Positions 53,014-63,300 of a DNA stretch of 64,000 nt are shown in pieces; positions within the stretch are counted from its first letter, which is position 1; the number at the start of each line of letters is the position of its first letter. The translations under genes were made by a program, and so were the position numbers. The stretch is from Chitinophagales bacterium. Lineage in GTDB: Bacteria > Bacteroidota > Bacteroidia > Chitinophagales > UBA8649. The stretch spans positions 30,057-94,056 of the forward strand of contig JACJYS010000009.1 in NCBI GenBank assembly GCA_020635995.1, in the 5' to 3' direction. Under the pieces are notes generated by a model that was not told where the DNA came from, searched no databases, and worked only from the letters and a program-made list of their open reading frames with translations.

Positions 53014-53820
53014 TTGAGTATTTGGTATTATATAATAGGCACTATAGTAGTAGCTTATTTAGTTATTTGTGTATTTTTTTATGTCTATCAAGAGTCGTTT
53101 TTGTTTCATCCACGTAAAACAAGAGCCGATTTTAAGTATGATTTTGACCATCCTGTAGAAGAAAAATTTTACACTACGCCTAATAATGGGAATATACACA
53201 CTTTAAAATTTGAGGTTGAAAATTCAAAAGGCATAGTACTTTATATGCACGGCAATGCAGGCAGTTTAAGAGATTGGGGGTGGATTTATAAAGATTTTGT
53301 AGCAAGAGGTTACGATATTTTGCTTATAGATTATAGAACCTACGGCAAAAGTACAGGTAAGCTAAGTGAAAAAAATATGCATAGTGATGTTACTTTTATT
53401 TACGATGAGCTTAAAAAAGATTATCAAGAAAATCAGATAATAATATATGGGCGTTCTATAGGAACAGGTATGGCAGCACATATAGCTTCTATAAGAAAAC
53501 CTAAAGCATTAGTGTTAGAAACACCTTATTATAGCATTATAGATATAGCCAAGCGTATAGTGCCTTTTTTGTTTTTAGAACCTTTGCTAAAATATAAGTT
53601 TAAGAGTTTTAAATTTTTAAAAACAGTGGAGTGTCCTATCTATTTCTTACACGGCACTAATGACAATGTAGTACCTTATGCCACGGGATTAAGGCTATAC
53701 AATACCGTAAAAGATAGAGCTAAACTAATAACCGTTAAAGACGGGCAACATAATAACTTAAGCCAGTTTGAAGAGTATTACAAAATGCTGGATGAAGTAT
53801 TAAAACCTGAGTTATTTTAA
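53014..53820 (+). CDS. membrane-anchored alpha/beta hydrolase (BEM46/YfhR-like)
   Basis: 268 residues from a TTG start 2 bp after gap; no in-frame ATG exists before the hydrophobic anchor (residues 3-24, WYYIIGTIVVAYLVICVFFY). Then comes an alpha/beta hydrolase domain: YMHGNAGSLRDWGWIY (oxyanion hole), IIYGRSIGTGMAAHIAS (nucleophile Ser), LHGTNDNVVPY (Asp) and DGQHNNL (His). This resembles the Bem46/YfhR group with an N-terminal membrane anchor. The substrate is unknown. Its stop codon overlaps that of the convergent lipoprotein gene by 4 bp. Confidence 0.85.
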   Translation: MSIWYYIIGTIVVAYLVICVFFYVYQESFLFHPRKTRADFKYDFDHPVEEKFYTTPNNGNIHTLKFEVENSKGIVLYMHGNAGSLRDWGWIYKDFVARGYDILLIDYRTYGKSTGKLSEKNMHSDVTFIYDELKKDYQENQIIIYGRSIGTGMAAHIASIRKPKALVLETPYYSIIDIAKRIVPFLFLEPLLKYKFKSFKFLKTVECPIYFLHGTNDNVVPYATGLRLYNTVKDRAKLITVKDGQHNNLSQFEEYYKMLDEVLKPELF

Positions 53821-54095
53821 TGCTCATGCCCGTCATGGTTCATGTGTTCCATGTCGGTTTCTTGGTAGTTTTCATTTAGCACATAGTCCATTTCGCAAAC
53901 AGGGCAAGTTCCCATTTCTTCACTTCCACTTCCTTCGCAGTGCATAGGACATACATATTTAGATGTATATTCTTTTCCGCTGGTGTCAGTAGTTTCTTCT
54001 AAATGATTGTTAGAATTATGAGAATTATTGCAAGCAAATAAGCTAAAGCTTAACACTAATAATAAAGCAAATATTGAATTTTGTATTGTTTTCAT
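53817..54095 (-). CDS. lipoprotein with heavy-metal-binding domain
   Basis: 92 residues. Lipobox SLFAC (Cys22), then an Asn/Ser-rich linker and YVCPMHCEGSGSEEMGTCPV followed by CEMDY, the heavy-metal-binding (CPMH/CPVC) domain seen in CusA/CopA-type N-termini and in small periplasmic proteins. The C-terminus MEHMNHDGHEH adds Met and His ligands, suitable for Cu(I) or similar. It probably buffers copper in the envelope. No copper pump gene is adjacent. The conserved 36-bp repeat lies 35 bp upstream. Confidence 0.85.
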   Translation of the reverse strand: MKTIQNSIFALLLVLSFSLFACNNSHNSNNHLEETTDTSGKEYTSKYVCPMHCEGSGSEEMGTCPVCEMDYVLNENYQETDMEHMNHDGHEH

Positions 54096-54130
54096 AAGAT
54101 ATTTTTTACAAAATTACGAAATATTATGAC

Positions 54131-54166
54131 TATCCGTAAAGTTACCCATGAAGTATTTTACATTAA
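54131..54166 (-). repeat. 36-bp conserved sequence upstream of the metal-binding lipoprotein, copy 1
   Basis: TATCCGTAAAnnTACCCATG and the following AAGTATTTTACATTAA recur at 63951-63986 with two differences. Both copies are on the same strand and lie 35-65 bp upstream of a minus-strand gene for an exported protein. Confidence 0.6.
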
Positions 54167-54173
54167 GGGGTAA

Positions 54174-54197
54174 GCCGATATAGGACTATTATATATT
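54174..54197. repeat. relic of the CCGATTAGGA/GGACTATTATATATT unit
   Basis: CCGATATAGGACTATTATAT resembles 3136-3158; GGACTATTATATATT is shared exactly (3144-3158 and 54183-54197). Probably a remnant of the same small element family. Confidence 0.4.
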
Positions 54198-54237
54198 TAG
54201 TGTAATCCATATCACATAGCGTGGGAATTACTCGTTC

Positions 54238-54245
54238 TATTTTTG
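54238..54245 (+). promoter_or_regulatory. -7 promoter element of the metallo-hydrolase/rhodanese gene
   Basis: TATTTTTG fits TAnnTTTG and lies 24 bp before ATG 54270. Confidence 0.5.
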
Positions 54246-54269
54246 CGTTGTAATTATAAAATAAATACT

Positions 54270-55691
54270 ATGAATATTGAACAAATTTATACAGGATGCT
54301 TAGCTCAAGGAGCTTATTATATTGAAAGCAATGGCGAAGCTGTAGTTATTGATCCTTTAAGAGAAGTACAGCCTTATATAGATAGAGCTAAAAAAGACAA
54401 TGCTTCTATTAAATACATCTTAGAAACCCATTTTCATGCAGATTTTGTATCGGGACATATAGATTTAGCTAAAAAAACGGGAGCTACTATAGTTTATGGC
54501 CCTACAGCAAAACCGGCTTTTGATGCTTATGTAGCTAAAGACGGAGAAATACTAAAAGTTGGGAATATAAGCATTAAAGTGCTACACACACCGGGGCATA
54601 CTATGGAAAGCACTGTTTATTTATTAAAAGATGAAAGTGGCAAAGATGTAGCTATGTTTACTGGCGATACATTGTTTATAGGCGATGTAGGTCGCCCGGA
54701 TTTGGCACAAAAAGTTATTGCCGATTTAACTCAAGAGAAATTAGCAGGGCATTTATTTGATTCTTTGCGTAATAAAATAATGCCTTTAAGCGATGATATT
54801 ATTGTATATCCGGCACACGGGGCAGGTTCTGCTTGTGGTAAAAAAATGAGCAAAGAAACCTCAGATACTTTGGGCAACCAAAAAGCTACCAATTATGCTT
54901 TAAACCCTAAATTGAGCAAAGAAGAATTTATAGAGCAAGTTTTAGACGGCTTAATGCCTCCACCTGCATATTTCCCTCAAAATGTACTAATGAATATACA
55001 AGGCTACGATAGTATAGATACGGTAATAGAAAGAGGAACAAGAGCATTAAACCCTACAGAATTTGAAGTAGCGGCTAACGAAACAGGAGCTATTATTTTA
55101 GATACCAGAAAACCGGAGGTATTTAAAAAAGGATTTATTCCTAATTCTATTTTTATAGGTATAGATGGTGGTTTTGCACCTTGGGTGGGTACTTTAATTC
55201 CCGATGTAAAACAAGAAATATTAGTAGTAGCAGATGAAGGAAGAGAGGAGGAAGTTATAACCCGATTAGCTCGTGTAGGCTACGACCATGCTTTAGGATA
55301 TTTAAAAGGTGGTTTTAGTGCTTGGAAAAATGAAGGTAAAGAAATAGATACTATAGAAACTATTTCTCCAGAGCAATTTGCTAAAGATATGAACACCAAT
55401 GATATAGAAATAGTAGATGTGCGAAAAGAAAGTGAGTATAAATCGCAACACGTTGATAGTGAAAAAGTTATAAACGCACCATTAGATTACATTAATGATA
55501 GTATGCAAAAACTTAAACAAGATAAAACCTATTACGTGCATTGTTTAGGAGGTTATCGTTCGGTTATTGCGGCATCTATATTAAAAGCCAGAGGTTTTGA
55601 AAACTTAATAGATATAGATAAAGGTTTTAACGGCATAGTAGAAGCTAATGTAGCTACTACGGAGTATGTTTGTCCTACTACTTTGCTGTAG
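54270..55691 (+). CDS. MBL-fold metallo-hydrolase with two rhodanese domains (persulfide dioxygenase-like)
   Basis: 473 residues from ATG 54270 (an upstream start at 54243 would begin at the promoter). Metallo-beta-lactamase domain (1-240) with ligands His54, His56 and Asp58 (THFHADF), His110 (HTPGH), Asp133 and His183, as in ETHE1/Blh-type persulfide dioxygenases. First rhodanese domain (about 265-355): the active-site position reads VVADEGRE with no Cys, so it is inactive. Second (about 370-460): YYVHCLGGYRS has the catalytic Cys. It probably takes part in sulfide/persulfide oxidation. Confidence 0.9.
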   Translation: MNIEQIYTGCLAQGAYYIESNGEAVVIDPLREVQPYIDRAKKDNASIKYILETHFHADFVSGHIDLAKKTGATIVYGPTAKPAFDAYVAKDGEILKVGNISIKVLHTPGHTMESTVYLLKDESGKDVAMFTGDTLFIGDVGRPDLAQKVIADLTQEKLAGHLFDSLRNKIMPLSDDIIVYPAHGAGSACGKKMSKETSDTLGNQKATNYALNPKLSKEEFIEQVLDGLMPPPAYFPQNVLMNIQGYDSIDTVIERGTRALNPTEFEVAANETGAIILDTRKPEVFKKGFIPNSIFIGIDGGFAPWVGTLIPDVKQEILVVADEGREEEVITRLARVGYDHALGYLKGGFSAWKNEGKEIDTIETISPEQFAKDMNTNDIEIVDVRKESEYKSQHVDSEKVINAPLDYINDSMQKLKQDKTYYVHCLGGYRSVIAASILKARGFENLIDIDKGFNGIVEANVATTEYVCPTTLL

Positions 55692-55727
55692 ATAATGTGT
55701 ATTAAAAAATAAAATTAGATTATGAAT

Positions 55728-55759
55728 ATTCGTGCCAAGATTGTAGTCTTGGCACGAGT
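55728..55759. repeat. CGTGCCAAGA palindrome, variant copy
   Basis: CGTGCCAAGA (55731-55740), loop TTGTAG, TCTTGGCACG (55747-55756). One flanking mismatch. A relative of the CGTGCCACGA hairpins at 1061 and 2104 with changed core bases that still pair, so the structure is kept while the sequence varies. Confidence 0.7.
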
Positions 55760-55839
55760 TGTTTTGATAAGTATTTAAAAACTTTTAAAAGCATTCTCTA
55801 ATTTTTTTCTATACCGCTTTTTTATAAAGTTCAAATTGG

Positions 55840-55847
55840 TATCTTTG
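55840..55847 (+). promoter_or_regulatory. -7 promoter element of mlaE
   Basis: TATCTTTG, a perfect TAnnTTTG match. It lies 83 bp upstream of the mlaE start. Confidence 0.5.
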
Positions 55848-55930
55848 CTTAGCGATAGGTAGATTTATTTTTCTTCTTTACCGTAAAATTTGTAATCTTC
55901 AATTTATATTGAGTATTTGTAGTCCATAAT

Positions 55931-56671
55931 ATGAAATTTTTATTTGACATAGGAAGGTATTTTATCATGCTGGGCAATATGTTTGCCCGGCCCGAAAATG
56001 CCAAAATGTACCTAAAAGAAACATTTAGACAAACCTATCAAATAGGAATAGGTTCTTTATTAATTATAGCTATTGTTTCTACCTTTGTAGGGGCAGTTAC
56101 TGCCGTTCAGTTTTCTTACCAGCTTTTAGATATTGGTTTAATACCTATGTGGTGGATGGGAATTATTGTTAGAGATTCTTTAATACTTGAAATGGCACCA
56201 ACTATTAGTGCTTTGCTTTTGGCGGGTAAAGTGGGCTCAAACATAGCTTCTGAATTGGGTAGTATGAGGGTAACAGAACAAATAGATGCTTTAGAAATTA
56301 TGGGTGTTAATACCACAGCCTATTTAGTTGCCCCCAAAGTAGTGGGAGCTATTATTATTATTCCTTTTTTAATAATTATGGCTATGTTTTTAGGTATTTT
56401 AGGCGGCTGGGTAGCAGGTACTATGGGCGGTTTTTATAGCTCAGATGAATATATAAGAGGTTTGCAAGACGGCACAGAAGTTTATTATGTGGTGGTAATG
56501 TTGATTAAAGCCGTTGTATTTGCCTTTATTATTACCACTATAGCTTGCTACGAAGGATTTTATGTGAAAGGTGGAGCTTTAGAAATAGGAAATGCCAGCA
56601 CTAGAGCCGTTGTTAATAGTTCTATTGTTGTTATTATTGCAAACTTTTTAATTGCGTTTTTACTATTATGA
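55931..56671 (+). CDS. mlaE: MlaE-family ABC transporter permease
   Basis: 246 residues, the MlaE (permease of MCE-type lipid transport) family. AVQFSYQLLDIGLIPMWWMG and ELGSMRVTEQIDALEIMGVN are the conserved cytoplasmic coupling segments; five membrane helices. The system moves phospholipids between inner and outer membranes. Its ATPase gene overlaps it by 4 bp, and the MCE protein (MlaD) is not encoded here, which differs from the mlaFEDCB operon of Proteobacteria. Confidence 0.92.
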   Translation: MKFLFDIGRYFIMLGNMFARPENAKMYLKETFRQTYQIGIGSLLIIAIVSTFVGAVTAVQFSYQLLDIGLIPMWWMGIIVRDSLILEMAPTISALLLAGKVGSNIASELGSMRVTEQIDALEIMGVNTTAYLVAPKVVGAIIIIPFLIIMAMFLGILGGWVAGTMGGFYSSDEYIRGLQDGTEVYYVVVMLIKAVVFAFIITTIACYEGFYVKGGALEIGNASTRAVVNSSIVVIIANFLIAFLLL

Positions 56672-57432
56672 TTGAAGTTAAGGATATTAAAAAAAGTTTT
56701 GGAGATCAGCAGGTTTTAAAAGGAATATCTACGTCTTTTCAAGATGGGAAATGCAACTTAATAATAGGTTCTAGTGGTGCGGGTAAAACGGTATTTTTAA
56801 AATGCTTGGTAGGTTTATTTACGCCCGAAGAAGGCACTATAGAATATGACGGCAGACCTATAAATACCATGAATAGAAAAGATAAAAAAAGCTTGCGTAA
56901 TGAAATGGGAATGTTGTTTCAGGGCAATGCTTTATTTGACTCTATGACAGTAGAAGAAAATGTGCGTTTTCCTTTAGATATGTTTTCAACTATGAGTGCC
57001 GAAGAAAAGCTGGACAGAGTAAATTTTTGCTTGCAAAGAGTTAATTTAGAAAATGCTAATAGTAAGTTTCCTGGAGAAATAAGTGGTGGAATGATGAAGC
57101 GTGTGGGTATAGCCAGAGCCATAGTTATGAACCCAAAATATTTGTTTTGCGATGAGCCAAACTCCGGATTAGACCCTAAAACGGCTTTACTTATAGATGA
57201 TTTAATTCATGAAATAACTTTAGAATTTGATATAACAACCATAATAAATACCCACGATATGAACTCGGTAATGGGAATAGGAGATAAGGTTGTATTTCTT
57301 CATAAAGGGTTAAAACATTGGGAAGGAACAAAAGATGAAGTGATGAACACTGATAATAAAGAACTTTACGATTTCATTTTTGCTTCAGATTTCTTGAAAA
57401 AATTAAGAAAACAAGCTATTTCTAAGGGATAA
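56668..57432 (+). CDS. mlaF: MlaF-family ABC transporter ATP-binding protein
   Basis: 254 residues, one ATPase domain: Walker A GSSGAGKTV, signature ISGGMMKRVGIARA, Walker B YLFCDEP, and the switch His in NTHDMNSV. The SGGMMKR variant and NSGLDPKTA D-loop are typical of MlaF. It pairs with the MlaE permease, 4-bp overlap (ATGA). It powers phospholipid transport for outer-membrane asymmetry, working with an MCE protein encoded elsewhere. Confidence 0.93.
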   Translation: MIEVKDIKKSFGDQQVLKGISTSFQDGKCNLIIGSSGAGKTVFLKCLVGLFTPEEGTIEYDGRPINTMNRKDKKSLRNEMGMLFQGNALFDSMTVEENVRFPLDMFSTMSAEEKLDRVNFCLQRVNLENANSKFPGEISGGMMKRVGIARAIVMNPKYLFCDEPNSGLDPKTALLIDDLIHEITLEFDITTIINTHDMNSVMGIGDKVVFLHKGLKHWEGTKDEVMNTDNKELYDFIFASDFLKKLRKQAISKG

Positions 57433-57444
57433 TAATATTACGTT

Positions 57445-59367
57445 TTACTCCACTTCCACAGCAACAACACTTGCTCTTCTTTCTAAGGACGCAACCGTGC
57501 TATAAATAGATTTTTCTACTTCTTCTGTACTATCCGAAATGTTTTGGTCTGCTTTTTCTTCGCCAAATGGGGCATTTTTAAAACGTAAATAACCGCCATT
57601 AAAATACGACTGCAAAACGCCATTATTCCATTTAAGTATATAATTTTCTACACTTACTATTCTTCTTTTAGCTAAATTGATATTATAATCATTTAAAGCC
57701 AGTGGACTGCAATAGCCTTCTACTAAAAGAATTACTGTTTCTTTTTGTTTTAAAAGTGTTTCAATATCTGCCAAAAAACTATTAAGCTCATTATAATGGT
57801 TTTTTACTTCGTTAAACCAGGTATTTACTTCCTCCTTATTCTTTAATTGGGCAAAATATTCCGACTTAATGACTAAATAGGAGTTGTAAGCATCTAAATA
57901 GCTGAGTTTTGTTATGGTATCTGTAGTTTTTGGGTTAGGTTCATCATTATGAAAATATACCGTAGCAGGCAGTTGATTTTGTATTTTGTCTAATAATTTT
58001 TTAGTGTTTTGGTTGGTATTCCTTTCTGTAATATTCTGAGTTTCCTTATTGTTAATAGCTATTAAACTGTCCTTAGAAACGGTTTTTTCCGGCATTTTAT
58101 GTTCATACACATCAAAACAGCAAGCAGCATTTTTTAAAGATAAAGCACCTTCTCTATTGCTTGAAAATAAGGCAGAATTAAAAGCTGTGGGAGAGTAGTA
58201 CATATCATCGGAAGATGAATTGACGGGCAAGCCCAAATTTTGTGGTTTTTCAAATTTCCCTTTTACAAAATTGCTTACAAAAATATCGTAGCCACCAAAA
58301 CCATAATACCACGATGAGCTGAAATATAATTTTTGTTCCTTTTCATTAAAAAAAGGTGTTGCTTCATTATCTATGGTGTTAACTTCACTTACATTTTCGG
58401 GCGTAGTAAAATTGCCATAGCTTATTTCTTTAGTTCGCCAAATATCCAATTTCCCTTTGCCGCCTAATCTATCACTTATAAAATAAAGTTCTGTTTCTCC
58501 ATTTTTATTAACAAAAACATGAGCTTGGGTTTCTGTAAAATCTGTAGTATTAAAATTAAGAGGAGTTTCTTCTTGCCAATTTTTTCCATCAAATTTCCTT
58601 ACAAACAAATCGCAGGTTTTTTCATAATCTTCATGACTTGTGTAACATTTATTGTAGTAAAATTCGCCTTTGTCTTTTAAGTAAAAACCGTTAGCGTAGC
58701 TAAAACTATCTTGCTCGCTTGTAAATTTTAAGCTTTTCAATTCTTTAAATCTATCATTGTCTTTTTGGTAAAAGAATAAGGATGATTGATATTCATTTTT
58801 ATCTTGTTTTAAGGGCAGAAGAGAAGTGAGTTGAATGGTGTTGCTGTCTATGTAATTTGCTCCAAAATCAGAGTATGCCGTATTCAATGGCTTTTTGTAG
58901 TGATTTATTATAGTTTTGTCATTAGGTTTTTGAGCTAAAGCCCAATGGCAAGATGCTATTTCTTGTATGGCTTTTTTTCTGTAAAATCCATCAATAGGAT
59001 AAGATGTAGTAAATTTTTCAAAATGAGATATAGCATTATTGTAATCCCCTAAATATTTGTAATTCTGTGCTTTATAATAATTAAATAAAGCATCACTTTC
59101 TATATTGGTTACTTTTTCAAAAAATGTATTGGCATTAGAGTAATCTTTTAAATTGTAATAGCATAAAGCTATTTTATAAGCTATCTCTTGGTCGTTTTCG
59201 TTAAATTTTAGTGCTTGTTGGTAGTAAGAAATAGCTTCGTCATACATAGCAGTATTGTACGCTTTTTGGGCAGCTTTTAAAAACTGATTTTGCGTTTGAG
59301 AATACACATTTTGTATGAATAACAAGCAAAAAATTATGCTTATTGTTTTATTTAAAATACGAAACAC
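57445..59367 (-). CDS. TPR/PD40 protein with degenerate OmpA-like C-terminus (T9SS-associated)
   Basis: 640 residues. Signal peptide (1-23, ..VYSQ), TPRs (about 30-140; AISYYQQALKFNENDQEIAY, then KIALCYYNLKDYSNANTFFE), a PD40 propeller (about 180-410), a linker, and a C-terminal part with VEGYCSPLALNDYNINLAKR, a degenerate OmpA signature where Asp-Asn-x-Gly-like binding residues are weak. It is the third gene of an operon with the T9SS type B cargo protein and the PorP/SprF-like protein. Overlaps the latter by 16 bp. The pattern cargo, PorP, OmpA/TPR recurs in Bacteroidota and suggests a cargo-dedicated export complex. Confidence 0.85.
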   Translation of the reverse strand: MFRILNKTISIIFCLLFIQNVYSQTQNQFLKAAQKAYNTAMYDEAISYYQQALKFNENDQEIAYKIALCYYNLKDYSNANTFFEKVTNIESDALFNYYKAQNYKYLGDYNNAISHFEKFTTSYPIDGFYRKKAIQEIASCHWALAQKPNDKTIINHYKKPLNTAYSDFGANYIDSNTIQLTSLLPLKQDKNEYQSSLFFYQKDNDRFKELKSLKFTSEQDSFSYANGFYLKDKGEFYYNKCYTSHEDYEKTCDLFVRKFDGKNWQEETPLNFNTTDFTETQAHVFVNKNGETELYFISDRLGGKGKLDIWRTKEISYGNFTTPENVSEVNTIDNEATPFFNEKEQKLYFSSSWYYGFGGYDIFVSNFVKGKFEKPQNLGLPVNSSSDDMYYSPTAFNSALFSSNREGALSLKNAACCFDVYEHKMPEKTVSKDSLIAINNKETQNITERNTNQNTKKLLDKIQNQLPATVYFHNDEPNPKTTDTITKLSYLDAYNSYLVIKSEYFAQLKNKEEVNTWFNEVKNHYNELNSFLADIETLLKQKETVILLVEGYCSPLALNDYNINLAKRRIVSVENYILKWNNGVLQSYFNGGYLRFKNAPFGEEKADQNISDSTEEVEKSIYSTVASLERRASVVAVEVE

Positions 59368-60392
59368 TTTCTTTTGTTTTTTATATTAACGTCTTCTACA
59401 TTTTTTATTATATACACTAAACCTATTTCTACTGCACCATAGTTATTTGTGGCGGCTTGTAGCGGGCTGGTGTTAATATCATAACTAATTCCTGCCTTAA
59501 AATTGTTTTGTTTGTATTGAATAACGGCACTTACCGCATCTTTGTTTCTGTAAAACACGCCAAGAGCTATACCTTTTTTAACCACATCATTATTTTTAAA
59601 GTAATAACTTGCCGTTGTTCCCATTAAATGCTCGTGTAGTACATTTTGTTTTTGGTACAAATAGTCTAATCTTAAATCCCATTTTTTATTTATGAAATAA
59701 GTAAAATACCCCGTAATGGCATATCTTTTTTGTAAAATGGAGTTTACACTATTGTTTAAATAACTTTCCCGTATTGGGTTAAGATGATGAATACCTAATG
59801 ATGTACCCAGTTCTACTTTATTGTTTATTCTAAAACCTAAATTGTAGCCAATTCCTAAGTCAAAATTAGTATAGTTTAATTTTCCAAAATTTTCATTTAT
59901 GGGAATGCTGGCGTCAAAAACTTCTCCATTGTACTGATTATCAAAACTTAAAGCAGAAATATCAAACGATTTATTGATTAACCCAATGTAAATACCTCCG
60001 CCTATTTTAAACAAACTTTTTTCTTTTATAGTTAAATACAAAGTATAAGAAATAGGAATTTGGGCGTATAAACTCCTGTATTTTCCATCTCCGGCTTGGT
60101 CAAAGGCAGTGGATAAACCTACGCCTAATTTGCTATCAAATTTTTTAGAAGCATAAGCTAACATATCAAATGAAAAACCTAAAGTATTGTACGGTACTTT
60201 TATAGTACTCCATTGGTTTCTGTACAAAGCAGAAAAGCGATAATTTCCGTCAAAATTGGCTGTGTTAGCAGGTGTTTGTTGTAAGCTTTGTATATCGTAC
60301 TGTGTGTAATGCACATCTTGTGCTTTTATTTGTGGCACAAATAAAAACAATGCTATAAATAAGCCTAATAATATGTGTTTTTTAATGTTCAA
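59352..60392 (-). CDS. PorP/SprF-family type IX secretion membrane protein
   Basis: 346 residues. Signal peptide (1-24, ..IKAQ), then a beta-barrel: DVHYTQYDIQSLQQTPANTA is the PorP/SprF N-terminal signature and FRFSALYRNQWSTIKVPYNT-like strand sequence follows (it reads YRFSALYRNQWSTIKVPYNT). C-terminal strand AAVEIGLVYII-like region (GAVEIGLVYIIKN). SprF is needed for the surface display of the adhesin SprB in Flavobacterium johnsoniae, and other type B cargo has its own partner. Adjacent, with no gap, to the upstream gene for a large type B cargo. Confidence 0.93.
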   Translation of the reverse strand: MNIKKHILLGLFIALFLFVPQIKAQDVHYTQYDIQSLQQTPANTANFDGNYRFSALYRNQWSTIKVPYNTLGFSFDMLAYASKKFDSKLGVGLSTAFDQAGDGKYRSLYAQIPISYTLYLTIKEKSLFKIGGGIYIGLINKSFDISALSFDNQYNGEVFDASIPINENFGKLNYTNFDLGIGYNLGFRINNKVELGTSLGIHHLNPIRESYLNNSVNSILQKRYAITGYFTYFINKKWDLRLDYLYQKQNVLHEHLMGTTASYYFKNNDVVKKGIALGVFYRNKDAVSAVIQYKQNNFKAGISYDINTSPLQAATNNYGAVEIGLVYIIKNVEDVNIKNKRKCFVF

Positions 60393-63300
60393 TTACTTTA
60401 AAATACTTACATTTCCTTTTAATATAAAATCTTCTCCATTTTCGCAAAAGCCGCTACAATACCAAGCAAAAGCAGCGGGACTTAAATTTTCGCCATTAAA
60501 TGAACCATCCCAACCTGTGTTAATATCATAGGTTTCAAATACTTTTTGTCCCCAGCGGTCGTAAACAGCAAAATAAAACTGCCTAATTTCTCCTCTGCTC
60601 CGTACATAAAAAATATCATTATTGCCATCATTATTAGGTGTAAAAGCATTGGGAACAAATAATTTGTCTTCTATACATTTTTTTGGTGTTACATACACGG
60701 TTACGGTTGTTTTATTAGGGCAAGTATTATCATTTACGTGTACGGTGTAGGTAGTGGTTTGTGTAGGAAATGCTGTTGGATTAAAAATATCCGTAGCACT
60801 TAAACTTGCATTATTGTCCCAAACAAAATTATTAACTAATGAAGATAAAGCTTCTAACTGGCTGGTATCGCCCATTTCAATAGTATCGGGAGTGGCGGTA
60901 GCACTAATATCCGGCAGGAGTGTGGTAACAAAAACGGTATCAGCAACAGTATCTTTGCAAGCAAATTGGTCAGTTATTTGGCAAGAAACATAAAATGGGC
61001 TGTAAGTGGCTTCAAAAACAGCCAAATTTTGCCCTTGTGGGCTATTGAGTAAAGTATCGGGTTGCCAATTATAATAGGCATTAGGCAAATTTGTAGCATA
61101 AAAAGTTATAGTATCGCCTAAGCAAACGGTATCTCTACTCCATATTTCGGTATTTAATTCCCTTACTATTATATGTTGCACAAAAGTATCTAAGCAAGTT
61201 CCTATTCCTGCTATTAAAGTATAAGTGGTGTTGGTATCAATTAATGCTACCGGATTAGCTATTGTAGTATCATTTAAGCCATAGCTTGGAGACCATTGAT
61301 AGTGTACATTAGGGTTTTGAATAGGAGAAATTCCAATTTGTATAGCATTGTTTTTGCAAGTGTATAAGGTGTCTAAATTTTGACTTCCATTGCCCAATAA
61401 AGTTATTTGTTTTGAAATAGAATCAATCAAATTACAACTTAAAGAATCTATAGCTACTAATTTGATATTATAAACACCTATTTCATTAAAACTGTGAGCA
61501 AAATGATAATCATTAGACATTAAACTGTCGTTTATGTACCAATAAAAAGTAGTTTGAGAAGTATCATTAAATGCTGTTTGAGTGGTATTTATAAATGTTA
61601 GGTCTTGTGGAATACATTCTACTTGAGGTAAAACAAAATCGGCAATAACGGAAGGAGGAGAAAAAGCATATTTTACCAAACCAAGGTTGCAAGAATTATT
61701 ATTTGTCCAAAATGCAGCAGAATCTATGGGTACCGTAGGAAAATCTTGATGATTGCCACAGCCGGCACATACGGCTTGATATATTACGCCTTTTTTATCA
61801 AAACGGCTGGTGCCACCGTCCACGTGTTCTGCACTAATATTTCCACCAAAATAAGAAGCATAAATTAAAGCAGAGGCATCATCACGCATTACCATAAAAT
61901 AGAAATCTCTGTTATCGGTAGTGGGTTGTAGCGCATCGGAGGTTATATCTAACCCTGCTGTTCCGCTTAAATTGGTATTGCCGGCTAAATTTTGCCCGCC
62001 CCAGCCAGAAAGAAAAACTTGATTGCACACATCTACTAAAAAAGCTGTGGGAGAAATATCCGGTTTTCCGGCTCCATCGCCAAATCGGGTACTCCAAATA
62101 ACGCTGTCTATATTGTGGGTGTATTTCATTAAAAACTGTCCGCCATTAGCACTGCTGTATAAAGCATTGTGGTAAAAATTATTGAGCGTATCTTTTGTCT
62201 GCCCAAAAATATGGGCATCATCGTTATTATTTAGGTCAATAAAATAAATTTGGTCGTATTCCGTACTGCCCATGTAGGTACTTGAAATTAAATTGCTACC
62301 CGTATTGTGTAGTCGGGCAATGAAACCATCAGCTCTACCGCCACCAAAAGTATCTTGATAAGCATTTAGTAAAGGAAAATCGGGAGATTGCGTGCCTCCT
62401 GCTAAATAAATATCTTCATTGCTGTCAAAAGAAATAGAGTAGGAGGCATCGTCTAAACTGCCACCTAAATAAGTGCTCCAAAGTAAATTATTCAAATTGG
62501 CATCCATTTTAAAAGCCACACCGTCTAAACCGCCATTGTATGAAGTATCTATACTGTTTAAAACAGGGAAATTATTAGAATAAGTACACGAAGTGATGAT
62601 ACAATTATCATTGTGGTCTATTAATATTTCGCCACGCACTTCGTCTGCATAATTGTATTTTAAAAAAGGAGATAAATTTAATCCATCATTAGCACTTCCG
62701 CCTATATAAGTAGATGCCATTAGTGAATCTCCACCTTCAGTAAATCTGCTAACTATAAAATCTGAACCTTGCGTGTATAAAACGCCTAAACCTTGTGCTA
62801 AATTAACAAAAGAACCACCGTTGTATGTAGAATCGTAGCAATTTAAGGTAACGGGAAAAGTATCGGAGCTTGTAGTGCCTAAAACATACAGTTCATCTCT
62901 TGAATTTACTACTATACTATGAGGCAATTCTGTTTTATTGCCACCTAAATAAGTGGCGTATAGCCTTGTTAAGCCATCGCTACTGTATTTAGTTATGCCA
63001 ATATCGGTATTGAAACCATTAAAACTTATGTCATAAGCACCAGGTGTGGTTATGTAGCCTTGGTTAAACACGCTACCTGCACCGTAGGCGTTTCCGTAGC
63101 TATCGTAAGTGGCGGTGTAGCCAAAATTATTAGCATAAGAGCTGGTGTATCTTGAAAAAACAATGTAAGGGTCAATTACTAAATCATAGTTTTTATTGTA
63201 ACCATTAGGAAAATCAAAAGAAATGGTATGGTTTTCAAGTTTAAAATAACAGGCTACTTCTTGTTCTTTATTGTCAATTATTTGATAAGCATAAGGTTTT

